A program made the position numbers and the translations under genes. Shown piece after piece: positions 16,825 to 25,153 of a stretch of 64,000 nt of DNA. The first letter of the stretch is position 1. Each line of letters starts with the position of its first letter. The DNA comes from JBBRYW01 sp038253945. Its GTDB lineage: Bacteria > Actinomycetota > Thermoleophilia > Gaiellales > Gaiellaceae. The notes under the pieces are model-generated. The model saw only the letters and a list, made by a program, of their open reading frames with translations. It had not been told where the DNA came from and did no database searches. The stretch is from the NCBI GenBank assembly GCA_038253945.1, contig JBBSGR010000002.1, forward strand, positions 1-64,000, in the 5' to 3' direction.

Positions 16825-17618
16825 GGAGGCGCCGGCTCGCGCCGTCGGCGGTCGTCTGGCTGCTCGTCGCCGCCGCCTTCTTCCTCATCCCGCTGCTCGC
16901 GACCCTGCTGTTCAGCTTCAGAAGCATCCAGACGAACAGGTGTTGCACCGGCGCCGCGTACTCGCTGATCGTCCATGACCATCAGTTCTGGCAGACGATC
17001 CGGCTGTCCTTCGTGCTCTCGCTCGAGACGATTGCCATCAGTCTGCTGCTGTTCGTGCCGACGGTCTACTGGGTCCACCTGAAGCTGCCGCAGCTGCGGC
17101 CCGTGCTCGGCTTCATGGCGCTCGTGCCGTTCGTGGTGCCGCCGATCATCCTCGTGGTCGGCCTCCTGAATCTCTACAAGGGGGCGCCGAGCTGGTTCTA
17201 CGACAAGCCGTACGGGTTCCTCGCCACCACCTACGTGATCCTGGCCTTCCCATACATGTACTTCGCCCTGGACGCAGGCTTCCGCTCGATCGACCTGCAC
17301 ACGCTGACGGAGGCATCGCAGAGCCTCGGGGCGAGCTGGGGGACGACGCTCTTGCGCGTGATCCTTCCGAACATCCGGGTGGCGGCGCTCGGCGGCTCCT
17401 TCCTGACGCTCGCGATCGTGATGGGCGAGTTCACGATCGCGAGCCTCTCGACCTTCAAGACCTTCCCCACGTACATCCAGTTCGTCAACGAGACACAGCC
17501 GTATGAGGCGGCTGCACTCTCGCTGCTCAGCTTCCTCATCGTCTGGGCGGCGATGCTCGCACTCCTGCTCGTCGGTCGCGGCCGCTTGCGGCCCGCCCAG
17601 GTGGCGGCGACCCGCTGA
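16821..17618 (+). CDS. ABC permease subunit 2 (PotC-like)
   Basis: 265-residue inner-membrane permease with about six helices. The EAA loop reads TLTEASQSLGASWGTTLLRV, followed by ILPNIRVAALGG. Residues 8-35 form a first hydrophobic helix (VVWLLVAAAFFLIPLLATLL). It starts at GTG overlapping the first permease stop and ends in a TGATG overlap with the ATPase. It presumably pairs with permease 1 to form the channel. The assignment as PotC-like rests on gene order and the family fold. Confidence 0.87.
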   Translation: MRRRRLAPSAVVWLLVAAAFFLIPLLATLLFSFRSIQTNRCCTGAAYSLIVHDHQFWQTIRLSFVLSLETIAISLLLFVPTVYWVHLKLPQLRPVLGFMALVPFVVPPIILVVGLLNLYKGAPSWFYDKPYGFLATTYVILAFPYMYFALDAGFRSIDLHTLTEASQSLGASWGTTLLRVILPNIRVAALGGSFLTLAIVMGEFTIASLSTFKTFPTYIQFVNETQPYEAAALSLLSFLIVWAAMLALLLVGRGRLRPAQVAATR

Positions 17619-18721
17619 TGGCGTATCTCGAGCTCCATGGGTTGCGCAGGCAGTTCGGCCCCGTCGTCGCGCTCGACGGGATCGATGTCTCGCTGGAGAC
17701 AGGCGAGTTCCTCTCACTGCTCGGACCGTCCGGGTGCGGGAAGACGACCGCACTCCGGCTGGTCGCCGGCTTCGACCGCCCGGATTCGGGCTCCATCGTC
17801 ATCGATGGCAACGACGTGACGCGCATGTCGCCCAGCCGACGCGACATGGGGATGGTCTTCCAGGCGTACAGCCTCTTTCCGAATATGACCGCCGAGCAGA
17901 ACGTCGAATTCGGGCTGCGCATCCGCAAGAGCAAGCGGGCGACCCGGCGGCAGCGCGTGTCGGAGCTGCTCCAGCTCGTCGGCCTCGGACACGCCGGGAA
18001 CCGCTATCCGCACCAGCTCTCGGGTGGGATGCAGCAGCGGGTCGCGCTCGCGCGCGCGCTCGCGATCGAGCCGCGTGTGCTGCTGCTCGACGAGCCGCTG
18101 TCGGCGCTGGACGCGAAGGTGCGGGTGCAGCTGCGGGAAGAGATCAGGCGGATCCAGACGCAGCTCGGGATCACGACCATCTACGTCACGCACGACCAGG
18201 AAGAGGCGCTCTCGATCTCCGACCACGTCGCCGTCATGTCCGGGGGGCGGATCGAGCAGGTGGGAACGCCGGCCGAGATGTACGGATCGCCGGCGACACC
18301 GTTCGTCGCCGAGTTCATCGGCACGATGAACAGACTGGAGGCGACAATCGCAGACGGCAGCGCCGGCGAGGTCGTGTACGGTGGGCTGCGGCTGCGCGTC
18401 GACGCCGCTCGCGGCCGGGAACCTGCGGAGGCGGTCGTCGTGCTCGTCCGCCCGGAGGTGGTCGAATTCGAGCCGACGGACGACGGGGAAGCGCCGGACG
18501 GAATCGTCGTAGGCGAGGTCCTGTCGCACACGTTCCTCGGCTCGGTGACGCGGATCAAGGTCGCCGCTGCCGGCGGCGAGATCGCCGCCGACGTCTCGAC
18601 CGTGAGGGCCGAGTCGCTTCCGGTCGGACGACGTGTGCTTGCGAGCTTCCCGCCCGAGAGCGCCCGGCTGCTCAGCGTGGCCGGGCCAACGTCGACCGAA
18701 GCAGCTCCGGGCGATCGGTGA
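17618..18721 (+). CDS. ABC importer ATPase (PotA-like)
   Basis: 367-residue ATPase with Walker A GPSGCGKTT (36-44), Q-loop VFQAYSLFPNM (80-90), signature LSGGMQQR (134-141), Walker B VLLLDEP (154-160) and switch VTHD. A C-terminal TOBE-type beta domain from about 240 (RPEVVEFEP, FLGSVTRIKV) is typical of PotA/MalK-type ATPases and contrasts with the CBS-tailed ProV upstream. ATG overlaps the permease stop (TGATG). Its last 50 bp overlap the 3' end of the convergent phosphodiesterase gene, an unusually tight convergent arrangement. Confidence 0.92.
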   Translation: MAYLELHGLRRQFGPVVALDGIDVSLETGEFLSLLGPSGCGKTTALRLVAGFDRPDSGSIVIDGNDVTRMSPSRRDMGMVFQAYSLFPNMTAEQNVEFGLRIRKSKRATRRQRVSELLQLVGLGHAGNRYPHQLSGGMQQRVALARALAIEPRVLLLDEPLSALDAKVRVQLREEIRRIQTQLGITTIYVTHDQEEALSISDHVAVMSGGRIEQVGTPAEMYGSPATPFVAEFIGTMNRLEATIADGSAGEVVYGGLRLRVDAARGREPAEAVVVLVRPEVVEFEPTDDGEAPDGIVVGEVLSHTFLGSVTRIKVAAAGGEIAADVSTVRAESLPVGRRVLASFPPESARLLSVAGPTSTEAAPGDR

Positions 18722-19283
18722 AGATCCCCGTGACGCCGAGCGCGGCGAGCTCGAGCATGCGTGCGGGGTCGTTGACCGTGTAGACAGTCGTTGCGAGCTC
18801 GAGCGACTGCGCCCTCGCGATCCCCCGCGCAGTGACGGCGCCGTTCGCGAAGCCGACACCCCACGCCTTCCCGGCACGCCGGATCGAGACCCCGAAGCCG
18901 ACGTGCTGGATCGTTCGCAGTGCCGGCCTGAGCCGGCGAGCCAGGCACAGAGCGCGCGGCTCGAACGAGACGATCACCGTGTCGTCGTCGACCAGCTCGA
19001 GCGTCCGGCGGACGACCTCGTGACGCCGGTAGCGGTACGGATGCTTGAGCTCGACCATCAATCCGATCCGACCCGCCGTCAGATCGACCACCTCCTCGAG
19101 GGTGGGGTACTCGCGCGCTGGACGGGGCGGGTCGTGGACGACGACGAGCCGACCGTCTCTCGTCGCGTGCACGTCGAGCTCGACGTAGTCGGCCCCGACC
19201 TCGATCGCCCTTCGGAACGCCGAGAGCGTGTTCTCCGGCTCGTCCCAGGAGGCGCCACGGTGCGCGATGACGAGGGGCGTCAT
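18672..19283 (-). CDS. Glycerophosphodiester phosphodiesterase
   Basis: 203-residue GDPD-family hydrolase, splitting glycerophosphodiesters into sn-glycerol-3-phosphate and an alcohol (choline, ethanolamine or similar). Catalytic motifs are AHRGASWDEPENTLSAF near the start, ELDVHATRDGRLVVVHD, and MVELKHP. It is short compared with secreted GlpQ enzymes and has no signal peptide, so it acts in the cytoplasm like UgpQ. Its ATG overlaps the HAD phosphatase stop (ATGA). Its 3' end overlaps the importer ATPase by 50 bp on the opposite strand. Glycerol kinase and GlpA/B-like genes lie further along, which fits use of the released glycerol-3-phosphate. Confidence 0.88.
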   Translation of the reverse strand: MTPLVIAHRGASWDEPENTLSAFRRAIEVGADYVELDVHATRDGRLVVVHDPPRPAREYPTLEEVVDLTAGRIGLMVELKHPYRYRRHEVVRRTLELVDDDTVIVSFEPRALCLARRLRPALRTIQHVGFGVSIRRAGKAWGVGFANGAVTARGIARAQSLELATTVYTVNDPARMLELAALGVTGIFTDRPELLRSTLARPR

Positions 19284-19924
19284 CCGATCAGTCGTCGCAT
19301 CAGCCCGACGTCGATCGCGGGCACGATCTCGTCCGCCGCCCCGAGCCGCCCGGGGGCCAGCGTTCCGAGCACGGCGAGACAGCGCAGCCCGGCCGCCTTC
19401 GCCGAGGCGACACCGGCCTCCGTGTCCTCGAAGACGATTACGTCGGAGGCGTCGAGGCTGCCGTCGAGGAGCTCCAGCGCGCGCAGGTAGCCGGCCGGGT
19501 GAGGCTTTCCCTCGGCCACGTCCTCCGCCGCGACGATCGCGCCGACGGCGTCACCGAGTCCCGCCGCCTCGATCACCGTCTCGATCTCTGCCCGCGCCGC
19601 GCCCGAGACGATTGCGACGGGCACACGCTCGGCGGCGTACCGCAGCGCTTCGCTCACCGTCTCGGGGACGCTCGACCCGTCGCTGACGAGCTCCCGGTAC
19701 CGCGCAATCCGACGCTCGACCAGCTCATCCACGGACGGGTGGTCGCGTCCGAGCCACGCGCGCACGATCTCCTGGTCGGACAGCCCCGCGAGCTCGTCGA
19801 AGTACTCCTGCGCCAACAGTGGCCGCCCTTGCTCGGCGAAGAGCTCGCAGTAGACGTCGCAGAGGATCGGCTCGTCGAGTGAGAGCGTCCCGTTGAAGTC
19901 GAAGATCACGGCTCGAATGGGCAA
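19280..19924 (-). CDS. HAD-superfamily phosphatase
   Basis: 214-residue haloacid-dehalogenase-type hydrolase of the beta-phosphoglucomutase-like group. Motif I is FDFNGTLS near the N-terminus: the nucleophile Asp is there, but the usual second Asp is Asn. Motif II is AIVSGAA, motif III the Lys in EGKPHPAGYL, and motif IV VFEDTEAGVASAKAAG. The reading frame is open upstream, but a TTG at 19924 gives an N-terminus (PIRAVIFDFNG) matching the family, while upstream residues do not. It is translationally coupled (ATGA) to the phosphodiesterase. The substrate is unknown; glycerol-phosphate or another small sugar phosphate is possible. Confidence 0.8.
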   Translation of the reverse strand: MPIRAVIFDFNGTLSLDEPILCDVYCELFAEQGRPLLAQEYFDELAGLSDQEIVRAWLGRDHPSVDELVERRIARYRELVSDGSSVPETVSEALRYAAERVPVAIVSGAARAEIETVIEAAGLGDAVGAIVAAEDVAEGKPHPAGYLRALELLDGSLDASDVIVFEDTEAGVASAKAAGLRCLAVLGTLAPGRLGAADEIVPAIDVGLMRRLIG

Positions 19925-19951
19925 GGGAGTCGGTGCATTATCGTCAGGCGA

Positions 19952-20639
19952 GTGCCGCTGACGGCTTTGGCGCTTGCGCTTGCCGCCGCGTTCGTTCACG
20001 CGTTCTGGAACCTCCTGCTCGCGCGCACGCGACGTCGAAGCGGCGACGGCAGTCGCGCTCGTCGTCGCCGTCGTCGCGTTTTCCAATCGCTCGCGGATCG
20101 GCACCGGTCCTGGTCCTCGTCTTCGGCGTCGCCGGCCTACGCGCCTCGACGTCGTGGCACGAGGCGGCGGGCGTCGCCCTCGTCGCCGGCGGGATCGTGC
20201 TCGTGCGCGGCTTCCAGCGCAGCATGAAGCGCAGGGGCGTCGCCTTCGGCCTCACGATCGGCTGCTGCATCGCCAGCTACACGCTCGTCGACAAGTACGG
20301 CATCCGCTACGCGAGCCCGCTCTCTTACCCGGAGCTGACGATGATGCCGCCGGCCATCGCCTACGTGGCTGCGGTCGCGAGGGCGAAGGGGCTGGCCGCG
20401 CGTGGGCCGAGACGAATTTGGCAGCCGGCGTCGCCGGCCTCGCCACGTTCGCCGCCTACGCGCTCGTGCTCGCCGCGCTCCAGCGCGCGCCGGCAGCTTC
20501 GTTCGCAGCGGTCCGCGAGACGAGCGTCATCGTTGCGACTGCCTTCGCGGGCCTTTTCCTGCAGGAGCGCGTTGGCTGGGTGCGGATGGCGGGGGCGGTG
20601 GCTGTCGCCACCGGTATCGGGCTCCTCGGCCTTGCGTAG
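19952..20639 (+). pseudogene. Decayed EamA/DMT-family transporter
   Basis: Pieces of one drug/metabolite-transporter protein lie in three frames. The start is MPLTALALALAAAFVHAFWN (from 19952), then RDVEAATAVALVVAVVAF one frame over. RGSAPVLVLVFGVAGLR to VDKYGIRYASPLSYPELT is in a third frame, and from about 20402 WAETNLAAGVAGLATF runs to the end, back in the second frame. The total is shorter than the usual gene, and roughly two helices between VVAF and RGSAP appear to be missing. At least two frameshifts plus a deletion make it non-functional as sequenced. It lies divergent from the HAD gene, 27 bp away. Confidence 0.75.
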
Positions 20640-20705
20640 CAACCGGCGATGCAGGCCATGAACGCGCGTAGGGCCTTGCCGAGGTCAGGTCAGGTCCTCT
20701 GTCTG

Positions 20706-20734
20706 TTGACACGGTCCGAGGAACGAGAGAGGAT
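20706..20734 (+). promoter_or_regulatory. Candidate promoter for the glutamine-synthetase-like gene
   Basis: A perfect TTGACA at 20706-20711 is followed after 17 bp by GAGGAT (20729-20734), a weak -10 match. Transcription would start just before the GTG at 20746, implying a leaderless or very short leader transcript. Confidence 0.35.
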
Positions 20735-20745
20735 CGCCGGGCGTC

Positions 20746-22194
20746 GTGAATCCGCAAGCCACCGATACCGCGCACGAGGGAGAAGCCCAGGCTCGCAGGG
20801 GCAATTCCGCTCCGCGTCGCGGCGGCCCGGGCACCTTGCACGGGATGCTCTCGGTCGAAGAGCTGCGCCGGGAGGTGGCGGCCGGGGCGATCGACACGGT
20901 CGTCACCGCCTTCACCGACATGCAGGGCCGGCTGATCGGCAAGCGCATCCAGGGTGAGTACTTCCTGGAGGACGTCGTCGAGCACGGGATCGAAGGCTGC
21001 AACTACCTCCTCGCCCTCGACATGGAGATGGACCCCGTTCCCGGCTATCAGATGGCGAACTGGGAAAGCGGCTACGGCGACTTCACGATCGCCCCCGACT
21101 TCTCCACCCTCCGCAGGATTCCCTGGCTCGAGGGCACTGCGCTCATGCTGTGCGACGTCGCCTGGGAGGACGGCAACCCGGTCGTGGAATCGCCCCGGCA
21201 GGTTCTCATCACGCAATTCGAGCGCGCTCACGCCATGGGGTACGCGCCGATGTTCGCGTCGGAGCTCGAGTTCTACCTCTATCGCGACAGCTTCGAGGAA
21301 GCCGCCCAGAAGGGCTACCGGGACTTGACGCCCACGGTGCCGTACATCATGGATTACCACGTCTTTGCGACGACGCGCGACGAAGACTTCATGCGTCAGG
21401 TGAGGCTCGGCATGCAGGGCGCAGGAATCCCGGTCGAGTTCTCCAAGGGCGAGGCGTGGTACGGACAGCACGAGCTCAACATGCGCTACGCCGACGCGGT
21501 CACCTCGGCCGACCGCCACGCGATCTACAAGAACGGCGTCAAGGAGATCGCCTACAAGAACGGGCTGGCGGTGACGTTCATGGCGAAGCCCTCCGAAAAG
21601 GACATCGGCAGCTCGTGCCACATTCACTCCAGCCTCGTCTCGACCGCCAATGGGAAGAGCGCGTTCGTCGACGGCCACGAGGAGACGGACGTCTTCCGTC
21701 ACTACCTCGGCGGCTTGCGGAACCACATCCGTGAGCTTGCGCTCTTCGTGGCGCCGACCGTGAACTCGTACAAGCGCTACGCGGCGGAAAGCTGGGCTCC
21801 GACGTCGGTGAGCTGGGGCCGTGACAACCGCACCTGCGGCTTCCGGATCGTCGGCCACGGCCAGTCCCGGCGGGCCGAGTGCCGGATCCCCGGAGCGGAC
21901 GTCAATCCGTACCTCGGTTTTGCCGCGGTGCTGGCCGCTGGGCTCGACGGCATCGAGAACGAGACCGACCCTGGGCCCGAGCTCAAGGGCAACGCCTACG
22001 AGGCCGGGGGGGCGGAGGCGTTCCCGTCGTCGCTTCGCGAGGCGGTCGATCTCTGGGAGCAGAGCTCCTTCGCCAGGCAGGTATTCGGGGAAGAGGTGTG
22101 GTCGCACTACCTGAACTATGGGCGCACCGAGCAGCGTCTGTTCGACGAGGTCGTGACCGACTACGAGCGCGCGCGCATGTTCGAGCGCGGCTGA
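20746..22194 (+). CDS. Glutamine-synthetase-family gamma-glutamyl-amine ligase (PuuA/GlnA3/GlnA4-like)
   Basis: 482-residue member of the glutamine synthetase fold that joins glutamate to an amine. Typical landmarks are FTDMQGRLIGKR, SELEFYLY, GQHELNMRY, SCHIHSS, NSYKRY, NRTCGFRI and RAECRIPGADVNPYL. True GlnA has different surroundings of these motifs. This pattern and the neighbours (PuuD-like hydrolase, aldehyde dehydrogenase, SDR, APC permease) point to gamma-glutamylation of putrescine, another polyamine or ethanolamine. The GTG start lies next to a TTGACA element; an internal ATG at 20845 is an alternative that removes a low-complexity tail. A 10-bp palindrome AGCACGTGCT (22207-22216) sits in the convergent gap after the stop. 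Confidence 0.85.
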   Translation: MNPQATDTAHEGEAQARRGNSAPRRGGPGTLHGMLSVEELRREVAAGAIDTVVTAFTDMQGRLIGKRIQGEYFLEDVVEHGIEGCNYLLALDMEMDPVPGYQMANWESGYGDFTIAPDFSTLRRIPWLEGTALMLCDVAWEDGNPVVESPRQVLITQFERAHAMGYAPMFASELEFYLYRDSFEEAAQKGYRDLTPTVPYIMDYHVFATTRDEDFMRQVRLGMQGAGIPVEFSKGEAWYGQHELNMRYADAVTSADRHAIYKNGVKEIAYKNGLAVTFMAKPSEKDIGSSCHIHSSLVSTANGKSAFVDGHEETDVFRHYLGGLRNHIRELALFVAPTVNSYKRYAAESWAPTSVSWGRDNRTCGFRIVGHGQSRRAECRIPGADVNPYLGFAAVLAAGLDGIENETDPGPELKGNAYEAGGAEAFPSSLREAVDLWEQSSFARQVFGEEVWSHYLNYGRTEQRLFDEVVTDYERARMFERG

Positions 22195-22222
22195 GGGCCG
22201 CACCCGAGCACGTGCTGTTGCG

Positions 22223-23833
22223 CTAACTCGCCGGAGTCGGCGCCGTGCCGGCCCCGGGTGGCTCCTGGACGAGGTCCATCGGCACTTCGTCGATCGTGCG
22301 GACCGGCCCGCTGTACTTGTTCTTGGCGTCCAGGACCCACCAGATCCCGACGAGGACTCCGACTATGAGCACGAGCGGCGAGTAGTTGACGGCGGTCCAG
22401 TCGAAGCCGTCTTTCCAGGGAACTCCCGCTGGGACGATCGGGATGTCGAGCGAGTAGACGACGAGGAGAACGAACGCGATCGCGCCGACATTGATCCAGC
22501 GGTAATGGCGCCCCAGGCTCCATGGACCGGGCTCGAAGCTGTTCCCGGCCCTCAACCGCAGGTACACCGGGATGATGTATGCGAGGTACAGGCCAACGGT
22601 GCAGATCGAGGTGATCGCGAAGTACGCAAACGGGACGCCGAGCGCGTTCCCCCAGATCGCCGGGATCGTGATGATCAGGGAGGCTGTCGACACCGCCATC
22701 ACGGCGTAGAGCGGCACCCGTTGCCGGTTCAAGCGCTGGAACAGCAACCAGCCGGGCATTCCCCGGTCGCGCGAGAAGGCGTACCACGTACGTGATGCGC
22801 TGGTCAGCCCGGCCGCGCCGCAGAAAAGCTGACCGACCGTGGCGATCAGGATCACCAGCTTCGCCGCCCACATGTGGTTGTTCATGGCGCTGGTGAAGAT
22901 CGAGATTGCAGTGCCGCCGGCGCCGTTGACGGCCTTGACGTCATGGGCCGCAAAGAGGAATGCGAGCAGCACGAACCAGCCGGCGATCGCCGAGTAGAAC
23001 ACCGACTTCCAGACGCCCTGGGCCGCAGCGAGCGCAGCATTCCGCGTCTCTTCAGCGGTGTGCGCAGACGCGTCGTACCCCGTCTGTGTGTACATGGTCA
23101 GGATGAAGCCGATCGGCAGGATGTACACCCAGAAGAACAGCCCGCCGGTAGCGCCGCCGTGGAAGCCGGTGTTGTTGATTCGCTCGGTGAAGACGAAGGT
23201 CGCGCTCTGATGATGATCGGGGACGAACGCGAGGATCGCGATGATCACGAGTACCCCGAAGACGTGCCAGCCCACCGAGATGTTGTTGAACAGCCCCAGG
23301 AGGTTGTCGGCGAAGATGTTCACGATCGTGTAGAGGACGAGGATGAGCACATAGAGGCCGAACGTCTCGCCGAGGATGTGCTTGCTGTCCCCGAAGTCGA
23401 CGCCGAAGATGTTCAGGCCGTAGAGGCCAAGGAGGGCATTCAGGAAGATCGCCGCCCCGTAGCCCACGCCGGCGACGATTCCGACGACGCCGACGATGTT
23501 GAACCAGCCCGTGAACCAGCTCCAGCCTTTGCCCCCGAGCTTCGCAGCCCACCAGTAGGGGCCGCCGGCAGTCGGATACGCCGACGTCAGCTCGGCCATG
23601 GACAGCGCCACGAGCAGGACGAAGACGCACAGGATCGGCCAGCCCCAGGCGATCGCGGCGGGCCCGCCGCCGCCCCACGCGAAGGAGAAGTTCGTGAAGC
23701 ACCCGGCGAGGACCGAGATGATCGTGAACGAGATCGCGAAGTTCGTGAAGCTGCTCCAAGCGCGCGTGAGCTCCTGCTTGTAGCCGAGCTCCGCGAGCTT
23801 CTGAACGTCACGGTCGACATCCGTCTGTGCCAT
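22223..23833 (-). CDS. APC-superfamily amino acid/amine permease
   Basis: 536-residue integral membrane transporter with about twelve helices. The consensus region after helix 1 is GGGGPAAIAWGWPI, followed by SMAELTSAYPTAGGPYWWAA, a hallmark of APC transporters for amino acids, GABA, choline-like or ethanolamine-like amines. ATG at 23833 follows GAGAGGAGGACGG, a strong ribosome-binding site; the frame is open slightly upstream, but those residues are not needed. A TTGACT element overlapping the stop of the upstream gene (23916-23921) could give it its own promoter. It likely imports the amine that the facing ligase glutamylates. Confidence 0.9.
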   Translation of the reverse strand: MAQTDVDRDVQKLAELGYKQELTRAWSSFTNFAISFTIISVLAGCFTNFSFAWGGGGPAAIAWGWPILCVFVLLVALSMAELTSAYPTAGGPYWWAAKLGGKGWSWFTGWFNIVGVVGIVAGVGYGAAIFLNALLGLYGLNIFGVDFGDSKHILGETFGLYVLILVLYTIVNIFADNLLGLFNNISVGWHVFGVLVIIAILAFVPDHHQSATFVFTERINNTGFHGGATGGLFFWVYILPIGFILTMYTQTGYDASAHTAEETRNAALAAAQGVWKSVFYSAIAGWFVLLAFLFAAHDVKAVNGAGGTAISIFTSAMNNHMWAAKLVILIATVGQLFCGAAGLTSASRTWYAFSRDRGMPGWLLFQRLNRQRVPLYAVMAVSTASLIITIPAIWGNALGVPFAYFAITSICTVGLYLAYIIPVYLRLRAGNSFEPGPWSLGRHYRWINVGAIAFVLLVVYSLDIPIVPAGVPWKDGFDWTAVNYSPLVLIVGVLVGIWWVLDAKNKYSGPVRTIDEVPMDLVQEPPGAGTAPTPAS

Positions 23834-23917
23834 TCCGTCCTCCTCTCGTGGGTAAGAGGCGGCGCACCTCACCCAGTCCTTCGGTGTGGCGAGCGTAATG
23901 CTTCTTGCGACAAAGAG

Positions 23918-25153
23918 TCAATACATGGTGGAGGCCGTGACCTCGATTCGTCCGCCTCCCGGGTTCACGCGCGGAAGCCAGCTGGAGGGCACAGAGGTAG
24001 AGCGACCCGGGACGAGCCTGCGCGCTCTGGCGCTCCAAAGTAAACGGCCGTCTTGGCGGATCTCGAGCCGCGGCCGCATCAAGAACGCCCTTGACCTGAG
24101 CGCGAAACGTTCTCGCGGCGGCGCCTCGAGGTCGCTGACGGCGTTCGGTGAGATCCAGTGCAACGGCTCTTGGCAGGTGATGGCGACGCGGTGGTGCTGC
24201 CACTGTCCTCCATCGGTGAGCCATCTGCGGACGAACGCGGCGGCATGGCGACCGCTGAGCGCTGCGACGTCTGCGGGCTCCGCTCCCTGCAGCAGGTTGC
24301 CGACGGCGAAGATGCCGGTGCGTGTCGTTCGCAGTGCCGTGTCGACGCGCGGTCCGCGCGTTCCCGCGTCGAGCGCGACGCCGGCCATGACGGCGAGCTC
24401 GTGATCGGGAATCCAGTCGCCCGTGAAGACGACGGTGTCGCAAGCGATCGCTCTGTTCCAGCCGGTATCGAGGTCGAGCAGCTCGACCTCCTCGACTCGC
24501 GACTGGCCGCGGATCTCGGTCACTGCAGTCCGAGTCCACAGCGGCACGCGGTAGCCCAGGGCCGCACCCGCGCGAACGACGGCGAGCGATTGGTGCCTGG
24601 GGAGATCCGTGGCCATTCCCGCGACTTTCACGCCGGCGTGAGCAAGCGTCACCAGCGCTGAGAAGCTGACGTGCTCGGCGCCGACGACCACGGCACACGT
24701 GCCAACGCGGGGGCCGCGCAGCTCCACGAGCTGTTGCAGCAAGCCGGTTGTCAGCACGCCTTCGGGACGCGAGCCCGGAATCAGGCGCGCCGACCTGGGC
24801 CGCTCGCGGCACCCGGTCGCGAGGACGATCGCAGAGGCATGGAGCCTCTCGCGTCCGTCGGGGCCTGTCAAATCCAGTGCGCCCTCTGCCGACCAACCGG
24901 TGACCATGGTCTCGGCCGAGAGATGTACGCCGGCCCGTTTCGCGAGGTCGACGTAGCGACGGGCGTAGCTCGGACCCGAGAGAACGCGGCGCAAGTCGCG
25001 GACGCCGAAGCCCTGGTGCGCACAGTGGCGCGGGATTCCCCCCGCGCATTGCTCGCGATCGAGCACCACGACGTCGGCGATGCCGAGGCGGCGGAGCTCG
25101 ATCGCGCACGCCAGACCCGCCGGGCCGCCGCCGACCACGATCACGTCAGTCAC
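23918..25153 (-). CDS. FAD/NAD(P)-dependent oxidoreductase, GlpB/HcnB-like
   Basis: 411-residue pyridine-nucleotide-disulfide-type flavoprotein. An N-terminal FAD motif VVGGGPAGLACAIEL and VLDREQCAGG are followed by a second nucleotide site around CAVVVGAEHVSFSALVTLAHAG, and GIFAVGNLLQGAEPADVAALSGR near the end of the core. No redox-active CxxC pair is seen. It starts at GTG overlapping the stop of the DAO/BFD gene (GTGA). With that gene and glycerol kinase it resembles the multi-subunit GlpABC-type or opine-oxidase-type dehydrogenases, in which one subunit carries the second flavin. The true substrate is not certain. Confidence 0.75.
   Translation of the reverse strand: MTDVIVVGGGPAGLACAIELRRLGIADVVVLDREQCAGGIPRHCAHQGFGVRDLRRVLSGPSYARRYVDLAKRAGVHLSAETMVTGWSAEGALDLTGPDGRERLHASAIVLATGCRERPRSARLIPGSRPEGVLTTGLLQQLVELRGPRVGTCAVVVGAEHVSFSALVTLAHAGVKVAGMATDLPRHQSLAVVRAGAALGYRVPLWTRTAVTEIRGQSRVEEVELLDLDTGWNRAIACDTVVFTGDWIPDHELAVMAGVALDAGTRGPRVDTALRTTRTGIFAVGNLLQGAEPADVAALSGRHAAAFVRRWLTDGGQWQHHRVAITCQEPLHWISPNAVSDLEAPPRERFALRSRAFLMRPRLEIRQDGRLLWSARARRLVPGRSTSVPSSWLPRVNPGGGRIEVTASTMY

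Noticed and set aside
20527..22203. A 558-codon minus-strand open frame opposite the glutamine-synthetase-like gene
   Set aside because: It is a high-GC shadow: its composition is Arg/Val/Asp-rich without motifs, and the plus-strand gene is unmistakable.
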